Source: SXNM01 sp964586155 | Lineage (GTDB): Bacteria; Myxococcota_A; UBA9042 | Direction of reading: 5' to 3' | Length of the DNA stretch: 64,000 nucleotides | Assembly (NCBI GenBank): GCA_964586155.1 | Contig: CAZPHC010000012.1 | Span: forward strand, 1 to 64,000 | Shown here: positions 7,939 to 20,900 of the stretch, in pieces | Numbering within the stretch: the first letter of the stretch is position 1 | How the letters are laid out: each line of letters starts with the position of its first letter | The notes under the pieces: model-generated | What the model was told of the DNA's origin: nothing | Database searches by the model: none | What the model saw: the letters and a program-made list of their open reading frames with translations, nothing else | Made by a program: the position numbers and the translations under genes

Positions 7939-8483
7939 CGCTGCGTCGCAGGGTTGCCGCGTTCACGCTCGCCTGCTGCTGCCTCATCGCGTCGGGCTGC
8001 CTCACCGATGTCTGGTCCCAGAACGATTGCGTGCTGTCGCCAGGGTTGTGCGGCAGCCTCGACCAGACGGTCCAACCCACCTGCACAGATCCGCGGCCGC
8101 TCTCGCTCGAGATCGGCTCCGGAGCCGACACGTTTGCGCCGCTGCAGGGCACCGCGTTCAGCTACCTCGTGCACGGACCGCAAAACGGCACCCACGTCTG
8201 GGTTGCGCTGCGCGTTGTCGGCGCTCAGAAGGGCCGACGCCTGCGCGCGGCGATCCGTGCCTATGACGAGCAAACGGACTGCAAAACTGGCGATTGGGCC
8301 TGTCAGGGGCGCTTCGCCGGCAACCGCGACGCGATCCTGGACGACGGCGCGGTCGGCGGGAACGGTGTTCTGGAGCAGAGCGGCCTGCAGATGTTCGGCT
8401 CGTTCGGCGACGAAGTGTGGGCGCGCGTGGTCGACCAATGCGGCCGCGAGGCGGTGGCGTTCCATGTGTTTGACGGGAATTGA
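7932..8483 (+). CDS. Small predicted lipoprotein, third gene of the operon (183 aa)
   Basis: The ATG at 7932 overlaps the preceding stop by seven bases; a longer frame would run far into that gene. Residues 1-23 form a lipoprotein signal (RRR, hydrophobic, ASGC, Cys23). The mature region has about eight Cys, suggesting disulfides, and an Ig-like or beta-sandwich strand pattern (GTHVWVALRVVG, LRAAIRAYDE, DEVWARVVDQCG). The operon order of two barrel-like proteins then a lipoprotein suggests one envelope complex. Confidence 0.75.
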   Translation: MVALRRRVAAFTLACCCLIASGCLTDVWSQNDCVLSPGLCGSLDQTVQPTCTDPRPLSLEIGSGADTFAPLQGTAFSYLVHGPQNGTHVWVALRVVGAQKGRRLRAAIRAYDEQTDCKTGDWACQGRFAGNRDAILDDGAVGGNGVLEQSGLQMFGSFGDEVWARVVDQCGREAVAFHVFDGN

Positions 8484-8623
8484 CGGGTCGAAGCCGCCAG
8501 CGCCGCGCCACAGCGCCAACCCCCGCCGATCCATCACGCCCGCGCGGGCAGCACCTCCCGGCAGCGACATCATGACCGCGGCGGGCAGCGGACCGCTGCT
8601 CCGGCGTAACCTGACCGCAATTG

Positions 8624-8652
8624 TTGACGCCGCATCGGCGCGAACCTAGCTT
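8624..8652 (+). promoter_or_regulatory. Promoter of the 8730 lipoprotein gene
   Basis: TTGACG (8624-8629), 17 bases, then TAGCTT (8647-8652). This is the same pattern as the promoters at 6601 and 53659. The predicted leader is about 70 bases. Confidence 0.55.
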
Positions 8653-8729
8653 CGCGACGCGTGTAGAAGCAGACAACGAGAACGAGATCGCGGCGGGCGA
8701 CGGCCTGGACAGGCCTGTGGGAGCTCACG

Positions 8730-10133
8730 ATGACGAAGCGGACAACCCTGAAGATCGTCGCGATGTTGGCGGCGAGCATCGCCCTCACGGCGTGTGGCAG
8801 CGACGGCGACGCGGGCACCTCCGCGAGCGACACCGCGGCCGACGCGCAGACCGACGCCGCGGCGGACGCTGCCGGCGGCGCAGACTCCGCCAGTGCTGAC
8901 AGCGGTGGCGACTCCGGCGGCGGCGACGCCAGCACGGGCGACGCGAGCACGGGCGACGCGGGCGGCGGCGACGCTGGCGGCGATGCAGACAGCGGCGACA
9001 CCGGCGCGGACACCGGCGCGACCGGCTGCAGCACCAGCGACGACTGCAGCTCGATGGTCGGCGACGACAAATGCGGCACCTGGTGGTGCAACCTGAGCGG
9101 AGGCGGCGCCAAGGGCGTCTGCGCCTTCGAGCCGTTCATGGCGGACCACTGCAGCAGCGACCCCGGCGACCCCTGCGCGCCGAACGCCTGCGACCCCAAG
9201 ACCGGCAAGTGCGCGCCGGGCAAGGCCAAGGATGATGGGACGGCCTGCAACGTCCCCGGCACGGTCTGCGTCATCGACGCGACCTGCAGCGCCGGCGTCT
9301 GCAAGGGCAAGGCCAAGGACTGCGACGACAACAACCCATGCACGGCCGATAGTTGCAACCCGAGCTCCGGCTGCACGGGCGAGGCCACGGCCGAGGGGAC
9401 GGCGTGTGGCGACGGCGACAAGTGCAAGCCCAGCACCTGCAAGAGCGGGTCGTGCATCGCCACCAAGCTCGAGTGTACCGACGACAACCCCTGCACCGAC
9501 AACGGCTGCGACGCCGAGAAGGGCTGCGTCACGCTCAACAACACCGCCGCCTGCAACGATGGCGACCTGTGCAACGGCGGCGGCGACACGTGCAAGGACG
9601 GCGTCTGCCAGGGCGGCAACGCGACGTGCGACGACAACAACCCGTGCACCAACGACGCCTGCGTCGACGGCAGCCCGGGCGGGGCGAAGAAGAAGTGCCA
9701 GTTCGACGCCAACACCGCCAAATGCGACGACGGCAACCCCTGCACGGTCGATGACACCTGCGTCGGCGGCGGCTGCTTCGGGCCGGCGAAGGTCTGCGTC
9801 AGCGGCGACACCTGCGTGACGCTCGTCTGTGGCGCCGGCGGCGCATGCGTGACGCAGGCGACCGAGAAGGACGGCGCCATCTGCACCCTGGGCATGTGCG
9901 CCGGCGGCGGCAAGTGCGCGGCCGGCAAGTGCGAGGGCGCGTCTCCGGTCTACGAGGGCAGCGCCTGCAAGGACAACGACAAGTGCACGGGCGCCGGCAC
10001 CTGCACCAATGGTCTGTGCGCGGGCATGCCTGCGGTCGACTGTGACGACAAGAACGCCTGCACCAAGGACTCGTGCTCGCCGACCAGCGGCTGCCTGCAC
10101 GAGGCGATCGTGCCGGCGCCGTCTGGGTGCTGA
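8730..10133 (+). CDS. Cysteine-rich repeat lipoprotein (467 aa)
   Basis: The start ATG has GGGAG six bases upstream. Residues 1-22 are a lipoprotein signal with lipobox LTAC (Cys22). A ~75-residue Ala/Asp/Gly linker follows. The rest is a series of cysteine-rich units of the form C-D-D-N/G-N-P-C-T-x-D-x-C, alternating with C-x(n)-G-x-C segments. The pattern is shared with the giant protein at 14913-31157 and the 820-residue protein at 11246-13708, so they are one family. The units probably form a disulfide-braced rod outside the cell. Such repeats are common in surface proteins of myxobacteria; their function is unknown. Confidence 0.88.
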   Translation: MTKRTTLKIVAMLAASIALTACGSDGDAGTSASDTAADAQTDAAADAAGGADSASADSGGDSGGGDASTGDASTGDAGGGDAGGDADSGDTGADTGATGCSTSDDCSSMVGDDKCGTWWCNLSGGGAKGVCAFEPFMADHCSSDPGDPCAPNACDPKTGKCAPGKAKDDGTACNVPGTVCVIDATCSAGVCKGKAKDCDDNNPCTADSCNPSSGCTGEATAEGTACGDGDKCKPSTCKSGSCIATKLECTDDNPCTDNGCDAEKGCVTLNNTAACNDGDLCNGGGDTCKDGVCQGGNATCDDNNPCTNDACVDGSPGGAKKKCQFDANTAKCDDGNPCTVDDTCVGGGCFGPAKVCVSGDTCVTLVCGAGGACVTQATEKDGAICTLGMCAGGGKCAAGKCEGASPVYEGSACKDNDKCTGAGTCTNGLCAGMPAVDCDDKNACTKDSCSPTSGCLHEAIVPAPSGC

Positions 10134-10255
10134 AGCCTCCGCAGTCCTGACGAACGCGCCGCGGCTACGGGGTCACGGACGGGAGCATGTTCGCCAGCTC
10201 TCCGCCGCCGTGAGCCTTGCCATCTTCCTTGCCGCGAGACGCGCCCGCGAGACGC

Positions 10256-10275
10256 GCCAGACGATTCGAGAAAGC
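10256..10275. repeat. Left 20-bp direct repeat flanking the HxlR cassette
   Basis: GCCAGACGATTCGAGAAAGC here is repeated exactly at 11223-11242. Similarity stops abruptly on both sides. The two copies bracket only the regulator/membrane-protein gene pair. Confidence 0.85.
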
Positions 10276-10286
10276 TGTGTCGATCG

Positions 10287-10694
10287 TCACGGAGCGCCTT
10301 CCTGGGTGGCCGTCAGCAGGGCTCGCAACTCGACGAGCAGTCCATCCCGGTCGAAGCGAGCGCGCTCGACGAAGGCTGCGGGCGCCGCAGTGGCAGGGTC
10401 GTGGGCGGCGCCCCAGACGATCATCTCGACGAGCACAGGCAGCAGATCGATCGCCTTGGCGGTCGGCCCATAGCGACCGTCCGACCGGTGCTGGATCAAG
10501 CCGTCGTCCTGCAGCCGCCGGAGCCGGTCCGCCAGGATGTTCGTCGCGATGCCCTCTCCGGCGCTGAGGAACTCGCCGTACGTCGACCGGCCCTTGAGCA
10601 ATAGATCGCGCAGGATCAGCAGCGTCCATCGATCCCCGAAGGTCTCGAGGGAGAAGTGGATCGGGCAGTCGGAGCGTCGGCGGCGGTTGGGCAT
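10287..10694 (-). CDS. HxlR-family winged-helix transcription regulator (135 aa)
   Basis: The start is the ATG at 10694, eleven bases after the stop of the membrane-protein gene. Length and motifs fit the HxlR family: a Cys near the N-terminus (SDCPIHFSLETFGDRWTLLI), RDLLLKG, YGEFLSAGEGIATNILADRLRRL, the recognition-helix region, and the wing GLIQHRSDGRYGPTAKA. The C-terminal ~40 residues form the usual dimerisation helices. HxlR proteins are dimeric DNA-binding regulators, often sensing thiol, aldehyde or other stress through the N-terminal Cys (Cys10 here). It probably binds the twin palindromes at 11134 and 11171 and controls its own operon. Confidence 0.93.
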   Translation of the reverse strand: MPNRRRRSDCPIHFSLETFGDRWTLLILRDLLLKGRSTYGEFLSAGEGIATNILADRLRRLQDDGLIQHRSDGRYGPTAKAIDLLPVLVEMIVWGAAHDPATAAPAAFVERARFDRDGLLVELRALLTATQEGAP

Positions 10695-10705
10695 GGGAGG
10701 TGAGG

Positions 10706-11119
10706 CTATCGGCGAAACACCAGGCGCAGGCCGAGCCCGAACAGCGCGAACTGAACCATGGCGGCCACCCCCTCGACAGCGACCCAGCTCCCGATGGAGG
10801 GCACAGCGTACTTCGCTGGCTCGACGACAGCAATGTACGCCCCGAGGAAGCCTCCCATCGCCAGCGCGTAGCCGATGGCGTCGCGGCCGACCGTCTCGGC
10901 GCGGCCGAACCGGCTGAACACCCACGTCAGCAGCGCGCCCTGGAACAGCATCGTTCCGACCCCCATCGCCATGATGGGCTCGGCACGCATGAAGGGCACG
11001 GCGGCGAAGTGGTCGGCCGCGAACACGAAGTGCGACAGGGACTGGACGACGAAGCTCGCAACGACGAAGGCGGCGGTGCCGCCGGCGAGCCGGGCAGGGT
11101 TGAGGGCGAGGTGGGTCAT
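10706..11119 (-). CDS. Four-helix integral membrane protein, partner of the HxlR regulator (137 aa)
   Basis: The ATG at 11119 has AAGGAG upstream; a longer frame starting at 11194 would translate through the operators. Four hydrophobic segments are visible at about residues 11-31, 48-68, 80-100 and 113-133. A conserved-looking HF-(10-15)-MRAEP loop joins helices 1 and 2. It has no catalytic motif I recognise. It is co-transcribed with and precedes the HxlR gene, so it is probably the regulated effector, for example a small transporter or a stress-induced membrane protein. Confidence 0.8.
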   Translation of the reverse strand: MTHLALNPARLAGGTAAFVVASFVVQSLSHFVFAADHFAAVPFMRAEPIMAMGVGTMLFQGALLTWVFSRFGRAETVGRDAIGYALAMGGFLGAYIAVVEPAKYAVPSIGSWVAVEGVAAMVQFALFGLGLRLVFRR

Positions 11120-11133
11120 GGGCGTCTCCTTGA

Positions 11134-11148
11134 CTTGCATTCTGCAAG
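11134..11148. promoter_or_regulatory. Operator palindrome 1 (CTTGCA-N3-TGCAAG)
   Basis: A perfect 6+3+6 inverted repeat lies 14 bases ahead of the membrane-protein start codon, just before its ribosome site. An identical palindrome lies 37 bases further upstream. The position fits repression of the operon. Confidence 0.75.
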
Positions 11149-11170
11149 TACGTGCAATCTGCTTCCTGGG

Positions 11171-11185
11171 CTTGCAAAATGCAAG
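11171..11185. promoter_or_regulatory. Operator palindrome 2 (CTTGCA-N3-TGCAAG)
   Basis: Same arms as the site at 11134 but with a different 3-base centre (AAA instead of TTC). Both are followed by TACGT on the plus strand. The 37-bp centre spacing is about three and a half helical turns. Confidence 0.75.
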
Positions 11186-11222
11186 TACGTTCATGGTGGC
11201 GCTTGACCATCGCGTGAAGGGT

Positions 11223-11242
11223 GCCAGACGATTCGAGAAAGC
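11223..11242. repeat. Right 20-bp direct repeat flanking the HxlR cassette
   Basis: Exact copy of 10256-10275, ending four bases from the stop codon of the 820-residue lipoprotein gene. Confidence 0.85.
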
Positions 11243-11245
11243 GGC

Positions 11246-13704
<2,459 letters not shown>

Positions 13705-13708
<4 letters not shown>

Positions 13709-14916
13709 GGCGCCACCAGCAGCGGGCTGCGCGAGATGGCCGCGATCTGGGCCTCGTCGAAGGCCCCGGCCGCCCCGACGAGCGCGGGCGCGGCCGCCAT
13801 CAGGTCTGGCGCGGCGCCGTGGCGGTGGCGAAGCCCCAGCAGATGGCCGATCTCGTGGGCGATGACGCGGCCGAGGGCGGCGGCGTCGGCCGACGTGGGC
13901 GCAGCGCAGGTGGAGGTGCCGACGACCGCGTACGACGCGACCCCGGGCAGCCGTGGCCCGCCCGGCAGGCGCGTGGCGTGGCCGAGCAGCCGGCTGGGCT
14001 GGCCCTTGGCGTCGAGGAAGTCGATGCACGGCACCACCAGGAGCAGCGCCGGCAGGTCGATGCCCACCGCCGGCAGCGGCGGCGGCCCGCCGAGCGCCGT
14101 GTCGATGGCGAGGGCGTAGGCGTCTGCGTCGGCCTGGAGCCCGAGGCCGAGCCGCAGCGGCGCCGCCGGTGGCAGGGGCCCGGGCAGCGCGACCGCGGGC
14201 GGCAGCACGACGTCGACCCCGGCCGCGGCGAACAGCGCGAGGGTCACCTGCAGCGCTGGCTGCCAGGCCGCCAGGTCGACGCCTGGCGCCGAGGCCAGCT
14301 GCAGCGGCAGGCGCGGCCGCCCGGCGATGGCTGGCAGCGGCACCGACTCCAGCAGCAACGAGGGCGGGCCCCCCGGCACATCGGCGGCGGCGACCGGGGC
14401 GCCGTCGGCGCAGGCGCGCAGCGAGACGCGCAGCTGCAACGCGTTTGCGGGCAGCGCGGCCACGCCTTCGCCAGGAACGACGCCGAGGACGAAGCCGGCC
14501 TGCCAGGACGACGCGCCGACATCCGGGACGGCGGCCGCCGCGTCGTCCGCGTCGACCGAGGTGGCTGACCACGGCGAGCCGGCGGCGTCGCGCAGGTCGT
14601 CGAGCGAGAGGCAGACGGTGGCCGGCAGGGGCTGCAGGGGCCGGGCGCGCACGAGCAGGCTGCGCAGGGCAGGGTGGGTCGGCAATGGCACGAGGTCGGT
14701 TCGGCCATCGGCCCCGGGGACCAACGTGGCGTCGTGGCGCCAGACGAAGGCCGGCCACACTGTCGGCGCGATCGCGGCGTCGCTCGTCACGCCTCCGTGC
14801 GCATCGCCGCCACCGTCGCCACCGCCGCCACCGCCGCCACCGCCGCCTGGGCCCGTGCCCGCGCAGGCCACGAGCCCGAGGGCGACCAACGCCCAGCTGA
14901 CACGGCCGCGGCTCAC
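13705..14916 (-). CDS. Metzincin-type zinc metalloprotease lipoprotein (403 aa)
   Basis: The GTG at 14916 overlaps the giant gene's stop as GTGA. The signal ends LVAC (Cys18), followed by a run of about ten Gly. Near the C-terminus is HEIGHLLGLRH: His354, Glu355, His358, Gly361 and His364 match the metzincin zinc site HExxHxxGxxH. DLM (Met373) is a candidate Met-turn. The ~330 residues before it are beta-rich and could be a binding or pro-domain. It should cut proteins at the cell surface. Its place between two cysteine-rich lipoprotein genes suggests it processes or releases them, or acts on the same target. No prodomain cysteine switch was identified. Confidence 0.85.
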
Positions 14917-17900
14917 TGGGCGATCGCCTCCACGGCACCACGGTCGCAGCCGTTGCCGATCGGACGGGGCGCGCCGCGTAGATCCGGGCCGGCCTGCAAG
15001 CACCACGGCAGATCGGCGCCGTCGAGGTCGGGCGCCCCCTTGGGGATGCGCGCATAGTGCTTGACCGTGAGGTCGGACGCCAGCGGACTCAGCAGCTTGG
15101 GCGTGCCGATGTCGCCGGGCGGCGACGAGGGCGCGCTGCAGCGCAGGGCCTTGGCGCCCTCGATGGTCAACAAGGGCAGGCCGAAGACGAACGGCGGCGC
15201 CACGCCGATGGTGGTGGCAATGACGGTCGAGAGCTCGGCCTGCGGGCTCACGGCGCAGTCGATGGCGTCCTCGAACTGGCCGTTGCGGGCCAGCAGCGAG
15301 TTGATGAAGCGCGTCTTGCCGGTGGCGTAGACGACCGGCTGCTCGCCCGGCTTGGCCACGCTCGTGGTGGTCACCGAGACATGCAGCAGGGTCAGGTCGC
15401 CGTGGCTGCGGATGACGCCGCCGACGTCCTGGGCCTCGTTGGACTCGAGCGCCACGTTGACCAGCGTCACCTTGGCCTTGGCGTCGACCGCGACCACGCC
15501 CTTCCAGCCCTTGTTGCCGTAGAACGACGAGCGCAGGACGGTGCAGTCGGTCTGCGGGCCGCACCACAGCGCCGCGCCGAGGCCCTTGCCCTGGTTGTAC
15601 TCGAAGCGCGTGTCGCGGATGTCGACCTTGGCCACGCCGGCGCCAGCGTCGCTCTCGATGGCCACCGCGCCGCCGCCCTTGGTCTCGTCGGGGACGGCGC
15701 TGCGGGCGTTGAGCGAGATCACCGAGTCGCGGATGGTCACGTCGGCGCCGAAGGCGAAGATCGCTCCGCCCTGCACATCCGAGGTGCCGCCGTAGAGGGT
15801 GCAGCCTTCGACCACCAGCTTGGGCCGCGGCGAGGTCAGCGACGGCGTGCGCCGCACCGAGATCGCGCCGCCGCGCACGTAGTCGCCCTGCTTGTTGACG
15901 CGCCAGGCGTTGGTGAACTTGAGGTTGCGCACCTTGAGGTCGGCGTAGCTGTCGAGCTGCGCGAACTCGCCGGCGCCGTCGATGACCAGGTTCTGGTCGC
16001 GGCCGTCGATGACCTTGGCGAACGAGACCAGCGGCAGCGCTGACTTCTGCTTGACCAGGCCCGAGACGAACACGCCGATGGTGCGCAGGCCCGGCTCCTT
16101 GCCGATCGACCACTGCCCTTGCTGGTCGGCCTCGGCGCTGGCCAGCGCCTGTCGCAGCGAACCGACGCCGCTGTCGCCGGTGGTGGTCACCGCGTAGTCG
16201 CAGACCTTGGGCCCGGACTTGCAGCTGCCGGCGGCGCAGGCGTCGCCGACGGTGCAGGTCTCGCCGTCTTCGCAGGCCGCGCCATCGGCCAGGGTCTGGT
16301 GCTTGCAGCCCAGGCCGACGTCGCAGTAGTCGGTGGTGCAGACGTTGCCGTCGTCGCAATTGGGCGGGGCGCCGCCAAGGCAGGTGCCGAAGACGCAGAA
16401 GTCCTTCTCGGTGCAGGCGTTGCCGTCGTCGCACGACTGGGTGGCGGTGTGGCTGCAGCCGGTCTTGGCGTCGCAGGCGTCGATGGTGCACATGCTGCCG
16501 TCGTTGCAGTCGAGCAGGTCGCCCGGCACGCATTTGCCGCCGACGCAGCCGTCACCGACGGTGCAGACGCTGCCGTCCGAGCACTGACCGGCGTTGGGCT
16601 TGTGCAGGCAGGTGCCGGTCATCGGATCGCAGGCGTCGTCGGTGCAGGCGACGCCGTCGTTGCAGTCCTTGCCGGCGTAGACGCGGCAGCCGACGTAGAC
16701 GCTGCAATCCTCGAGCGTGCAGGCGTCGCCGTCGTCGTTGCCGCAGACCTTGGGCTTGGTGTTGGTGCAGCCGCCGTTCTGGCAGGTGTCGTTGGTGGTG
16801 CACGGGTTGCCGTCGTTGCAGGGGGCGGTGTTCGCCGTGCCGGCGCAGACCTTGTTGCTGCAGGCGTCGTTGCTGGTGCAGACGTTGCCGTCGTCGCAGC
16901 TCGCCGTGTTGGCGGCGAAGACGCAGCCGCCGGCGGCCTTGCTGCAGCTGTCGGTGGTGCACGGGTTGTTGTCGTCGCAGGTACGTGGCGCGGTCATGCA
17001 GGTGTCGCCGGAGCAGAGGTCGGGGACGGTGCAGGGGTTGCCGTCATCGCACGGCGAGCCGCTCGGTTCGCGCGGCTTGAACTCGCACTTGCCGGTCGCC
17101 TTGTTGCAGGCGTCGTCGGTGCAGGGGTTGCTGTCGTCGCAGACCTTGAACGTGCTGGACTTGCACACGCCGTTGTCGCAGCTCTCCTCGATCGAGCACG
17201 GATCCGCGTCGAGGCAGATGCCCTTGCTCGGGTTGCTCAACGGCTGGTAGACGCAGACCCGCGGCGCACCCGGCGGCTCGTCGCAGATGTCGCTGGTGCA
17301 GCCGTTGCCGTCGTCGCAGTGGGCGTTCTGGGTGCAGTCGGCGAGGCCGAAGTCGCTGCGCATCTTGGCCACGAGCTTCGCCGCCTCGAGGTCGGTCAGG
17401 GCCCGGTTGAAGAGCAGGACCTGGCCCAGCGTCATGTGCGCGTCTTCGCTGCCCGGCCCCTGGCCAGCGGTCAACTTGCCGAACATGAGCTCCTGGCTGC
17501 CCGTGGAGGTGCCCTGCGCGACGCCGGCCGCGTGCACTGGCGCGCTGTCGCCGTAGACCGACAGCCGCACCTCCGTCGCGGTGATGCGCAGCACCAGGAT
17601 GTACGACGTGCCCACCGAGAGGCCGATGGAGGCCGACGTCGTCTGGCCGCCGGCGCCGGTGTGGACCACCGTCGGCTTGCCGCCGACGATGACGACGCCC
17701 CAGTTGCCGGTGCGCAGCAGGTTGGCGCCGTTCTGCGGGTCGCCGTGGCGGAAGGCGACGGCGACGGTGAACGCCCCGGGGTTGACCCAGCCCGTCTGGA
17801 GCCCCGTGCTCGAGAGGTCGAGGCCCGGGCGGCCGAAGACGGCCTTGGGAGCCACGGCCGGCCTGGAGACGTAGGGCACGGAGAAGCCCTTGTTGTCGAC

Positions 17901-20900
17901 CTTGACGTCGGTCCAGCCGCTGACCTTGCCGCTGCCGTCCAGCACGACCGACGTGGGCACGTTGGCGTGGGTGTGGAGCAGCAGGCCGTCGCTGACCGCG
18001 GTCGTGCAGACCTCGGCCACGGGCTGGCAGGTGCTCTTGCCCAGCCCGGAGCTGCAGACATCGCCGACCGTGCAGGCCTTGCCGTCATCGCAGGGCTGAC
18101 CGGACAGGTTGGTGTACTGGCAGTCCTTCTGCGTGTCGCAGGTCTCGCTGGTGCAGGGGTTGCCGTCGTCGCAGCTCTTGTTGCCGTGGAAGCAGGTGTT
18201 GCCGTCCTTGCAGACGTCGAAGTTGCACTTGTCGCCGTCGTCGCACGCCTTCTCGGGGTCGAAGCTGTAGACGCACTTCTTCGCGCCGGCGTCGCAGACA
18301 TCGACCGTGCATGGGTTGCCGTCGTTGCAGGGAACGCCCTGGGCCGGGCCGTAGGTGCAGCCGCCGCTGCCGCAGGTGTCGGCGGTGCACGGGTTGCCGT
18401 CGGTGCACAGGGCGTCGACCGGCGTATGCAGGCAGCCCTTCTTCACGTCGCAGGCGTCGAGGGTGCAGGCGGCGCCGTCGTCGCAGCCGTTGGCGGCGAG
18501 GTTGGCGCAAGGGTTGCTGTCGGTGCAGTTGGTCAGGCCGTCGAGGCTGACGCGGCCGACCACCAGGCTGGTCTTGCCGGTCTGGCCGTTGAAGCCGCCG
18601 CCGCCCATGACGATGGCGCTGCCGTTGATCGCGACGCTGTGGTAGGCGACGTTGATCGGGCTCTTGGCGAAGCCGGCCTGCCACACGATGTCGAGGTTGG
18701 CGTCGAGCTTGGCGATGTCGCCGCGGACGCCGCCGAGCACGACGTTGCTGCCGTAGGCCACCGCGCCGAGCTCGCCGCTGCCCCAGAGGCTCGGGTAGGT
18801 CTTGACCACCTGGGCGCCACCGGCGATGCGGACCGCCATCGGCGTGACCTGACCGTTGACCGGCTGCGTGCCGAAGGCCCAGACGGCGCCGCCGAAGGGC
18901 AGCACGTTGTAGAAGCGCTCGTCCCCGGCGGTGCCGTAGGTCGTGACGTCCGTGACCGTGCCGTTGCTGGTGTTCTCGGGGTTGCCGATGCTGGCGAACC
19001 AGGCGTCTTCGCCACCGGCGCCCTTGGAGCGGGTGTAGCCGACCGCCCAGCTGCCGTTCTTGGTGTCGATGTGCACCGAGGTCGCGACGTCCTCCTGGCC
19101 GCCGGCGAAGGCGAGCAGCGTCTGGTTCTGGTTCGACGTGACGACGAAGGCGTCGCAGGTGCTGGCCGCGCCGGGGCAGCCGTAGCCGCTGTAGGTGGTC
19201 GGGCCGCCGTTGAGGAAGCCGGCGTCAGTGAAGGTCGACATGCCGCTGGTCAGCGAGCGCACGAATTCGGCCTTTTTGCTGCCGTCGGCGAAGCTGCGGT
19301 CCTCGGCGACGGCCTGATCGTTGGCCGTGTTGCGGCCCAGCGTGACGCAGGTCTGGTTGTTCCAGGGCGAGCAGCGCACGCCGTACCAGTTGCGCCCGGT
19401 GGCCGTGGCGTCGAACACGACCTGGCCCAGCAGCGAGACGCGGGCGAAGTGCGCGATCCAGCTGTTGTTGTCGCTGCTGTAGACGTAGACCGGGCCGGCG
19501 TTGTCGTTGGGCAGCGAGATGCCGTTGTGGCTGCCGAAGAAGCCGCCGATGTTGTCGGCGAGGTGGTTGACCCAATACTTCGGCGGGCCGTCGTTGCACG
19601 TGCCGCCGCCGCAGGTCGCCGACAGCGAGCACGAGGTCGACGGCGAGCACGCGGTGCCGGCGCTGACGTTGCTGATCACGCAGCCGGTGGCCGGGTTGCA
19701 GCTCTCGGCCGTGCACTCGTTGAGGTCGTTGCAGAAGTTGTTGCTGGTCGCGTCGAAGGCGTTGCCCTTGCAGGTTCCGGCCTTGCAGACGTCGGCGACC
19801 GTGCAGGCGTTGGCGTCGTCGCAGGTGACGGCGTTGGCGGCGTGGGCGCAGCCCTTGACGTCGTCGCAGCTGTCGTCGGTGCAGACGTTGCCGTCGTCGC
19901 ACTTGGCCAGGTCCGGAGCGAAGACGCAGCCCTTGGACAGGTCGCAGGCGTTGCTGGTGCAGGGCTTGCCGTCGTCGCATTTGCTGGCGTTGGCGGTCTG
20001 CTTGCAGCCGGCGGTCTTGTCGCAGCCATGGCTGGTGCAGGCCAGGCCGTCCTCGCAGTTCTTGGCCGCCCCGGCGAGGCAGCTGCCGCCGGCGCAGCCG
20101 TCGCCGACGGTGCAGGCGTTGCCGTCGTCGCAGGACGCCGCGTTGGCCTTGGTCACGCAGCCCTTGATGGCGTCACACGTATCATCGGTGCAGGGGTTGC
20201 CGTCGTCGCAGACGATCGACGTGGTGAACAAGCAGCCCTTCTGCGCGTCGCAGACGTTGGCGGTGCAGACCTGGCCGTCGTCGCAGAGCCCGTCCTGCGC
20301 CTGGTGGCTGCAGCCGGTGGTGGCCGCGCAGGCGTCGATGGTGCAGGCGACGCCGTCGTCGCACTCCTTGGCCAGGCCGGTGCATTTGCTGGTGACCTTG
20401 CAGCTGGGCTCGGACTCGGAGCCGCTCAGGTCGAACGCCATGCGCCGCAGCAGCGCGTTGGTCGGTACCTGCAGCGAGTAGGCGGCGACGTGGACCGCGC
20501 CGTCGTGGCTGGACAAGGCGCGGATGGAGCCTGTCTCCAACACCTTGGACGCAGCGCGAGCGCCGCTGATGTCGTGGATGGTGAGGTAGCCCTTCCAGAC
20601 GTTGTTGACCTTGGCCTCGCCACCGGCGAAGACCGAGGTCGCGTCCTTGCTGGCGAGGCCCTGGAAGCCGCCGAACTGGATGCCCGAGACATCCATGGTG
20701 CTGTAGGCCTCCATCCCGAGGCCGCTGACCTGCACGCTGGCGAGGCGGAAGACGCCGGCTTTCTGGGCCAGCAACACCCAGCGATTGCTGCCGGCGCGCA
20801 CGACGTCCTGGAAGGACGCGTCCGGTCCGTCGTGTTCGTAGGTCTTGAAGATGGTGCCGTCCTGCTTGACCCCGGCGTACCACGAGTTCCAGCTGCTGCC

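Noticed and set aside
8570..10100. Long minus-strand frames opposite the 8730 lipoprotein gene
   Set aside because: They are low-complexity mirrors of the CDDNNPCT repeats. The plus-strand gene has promoter, ribosome site and lipobox.
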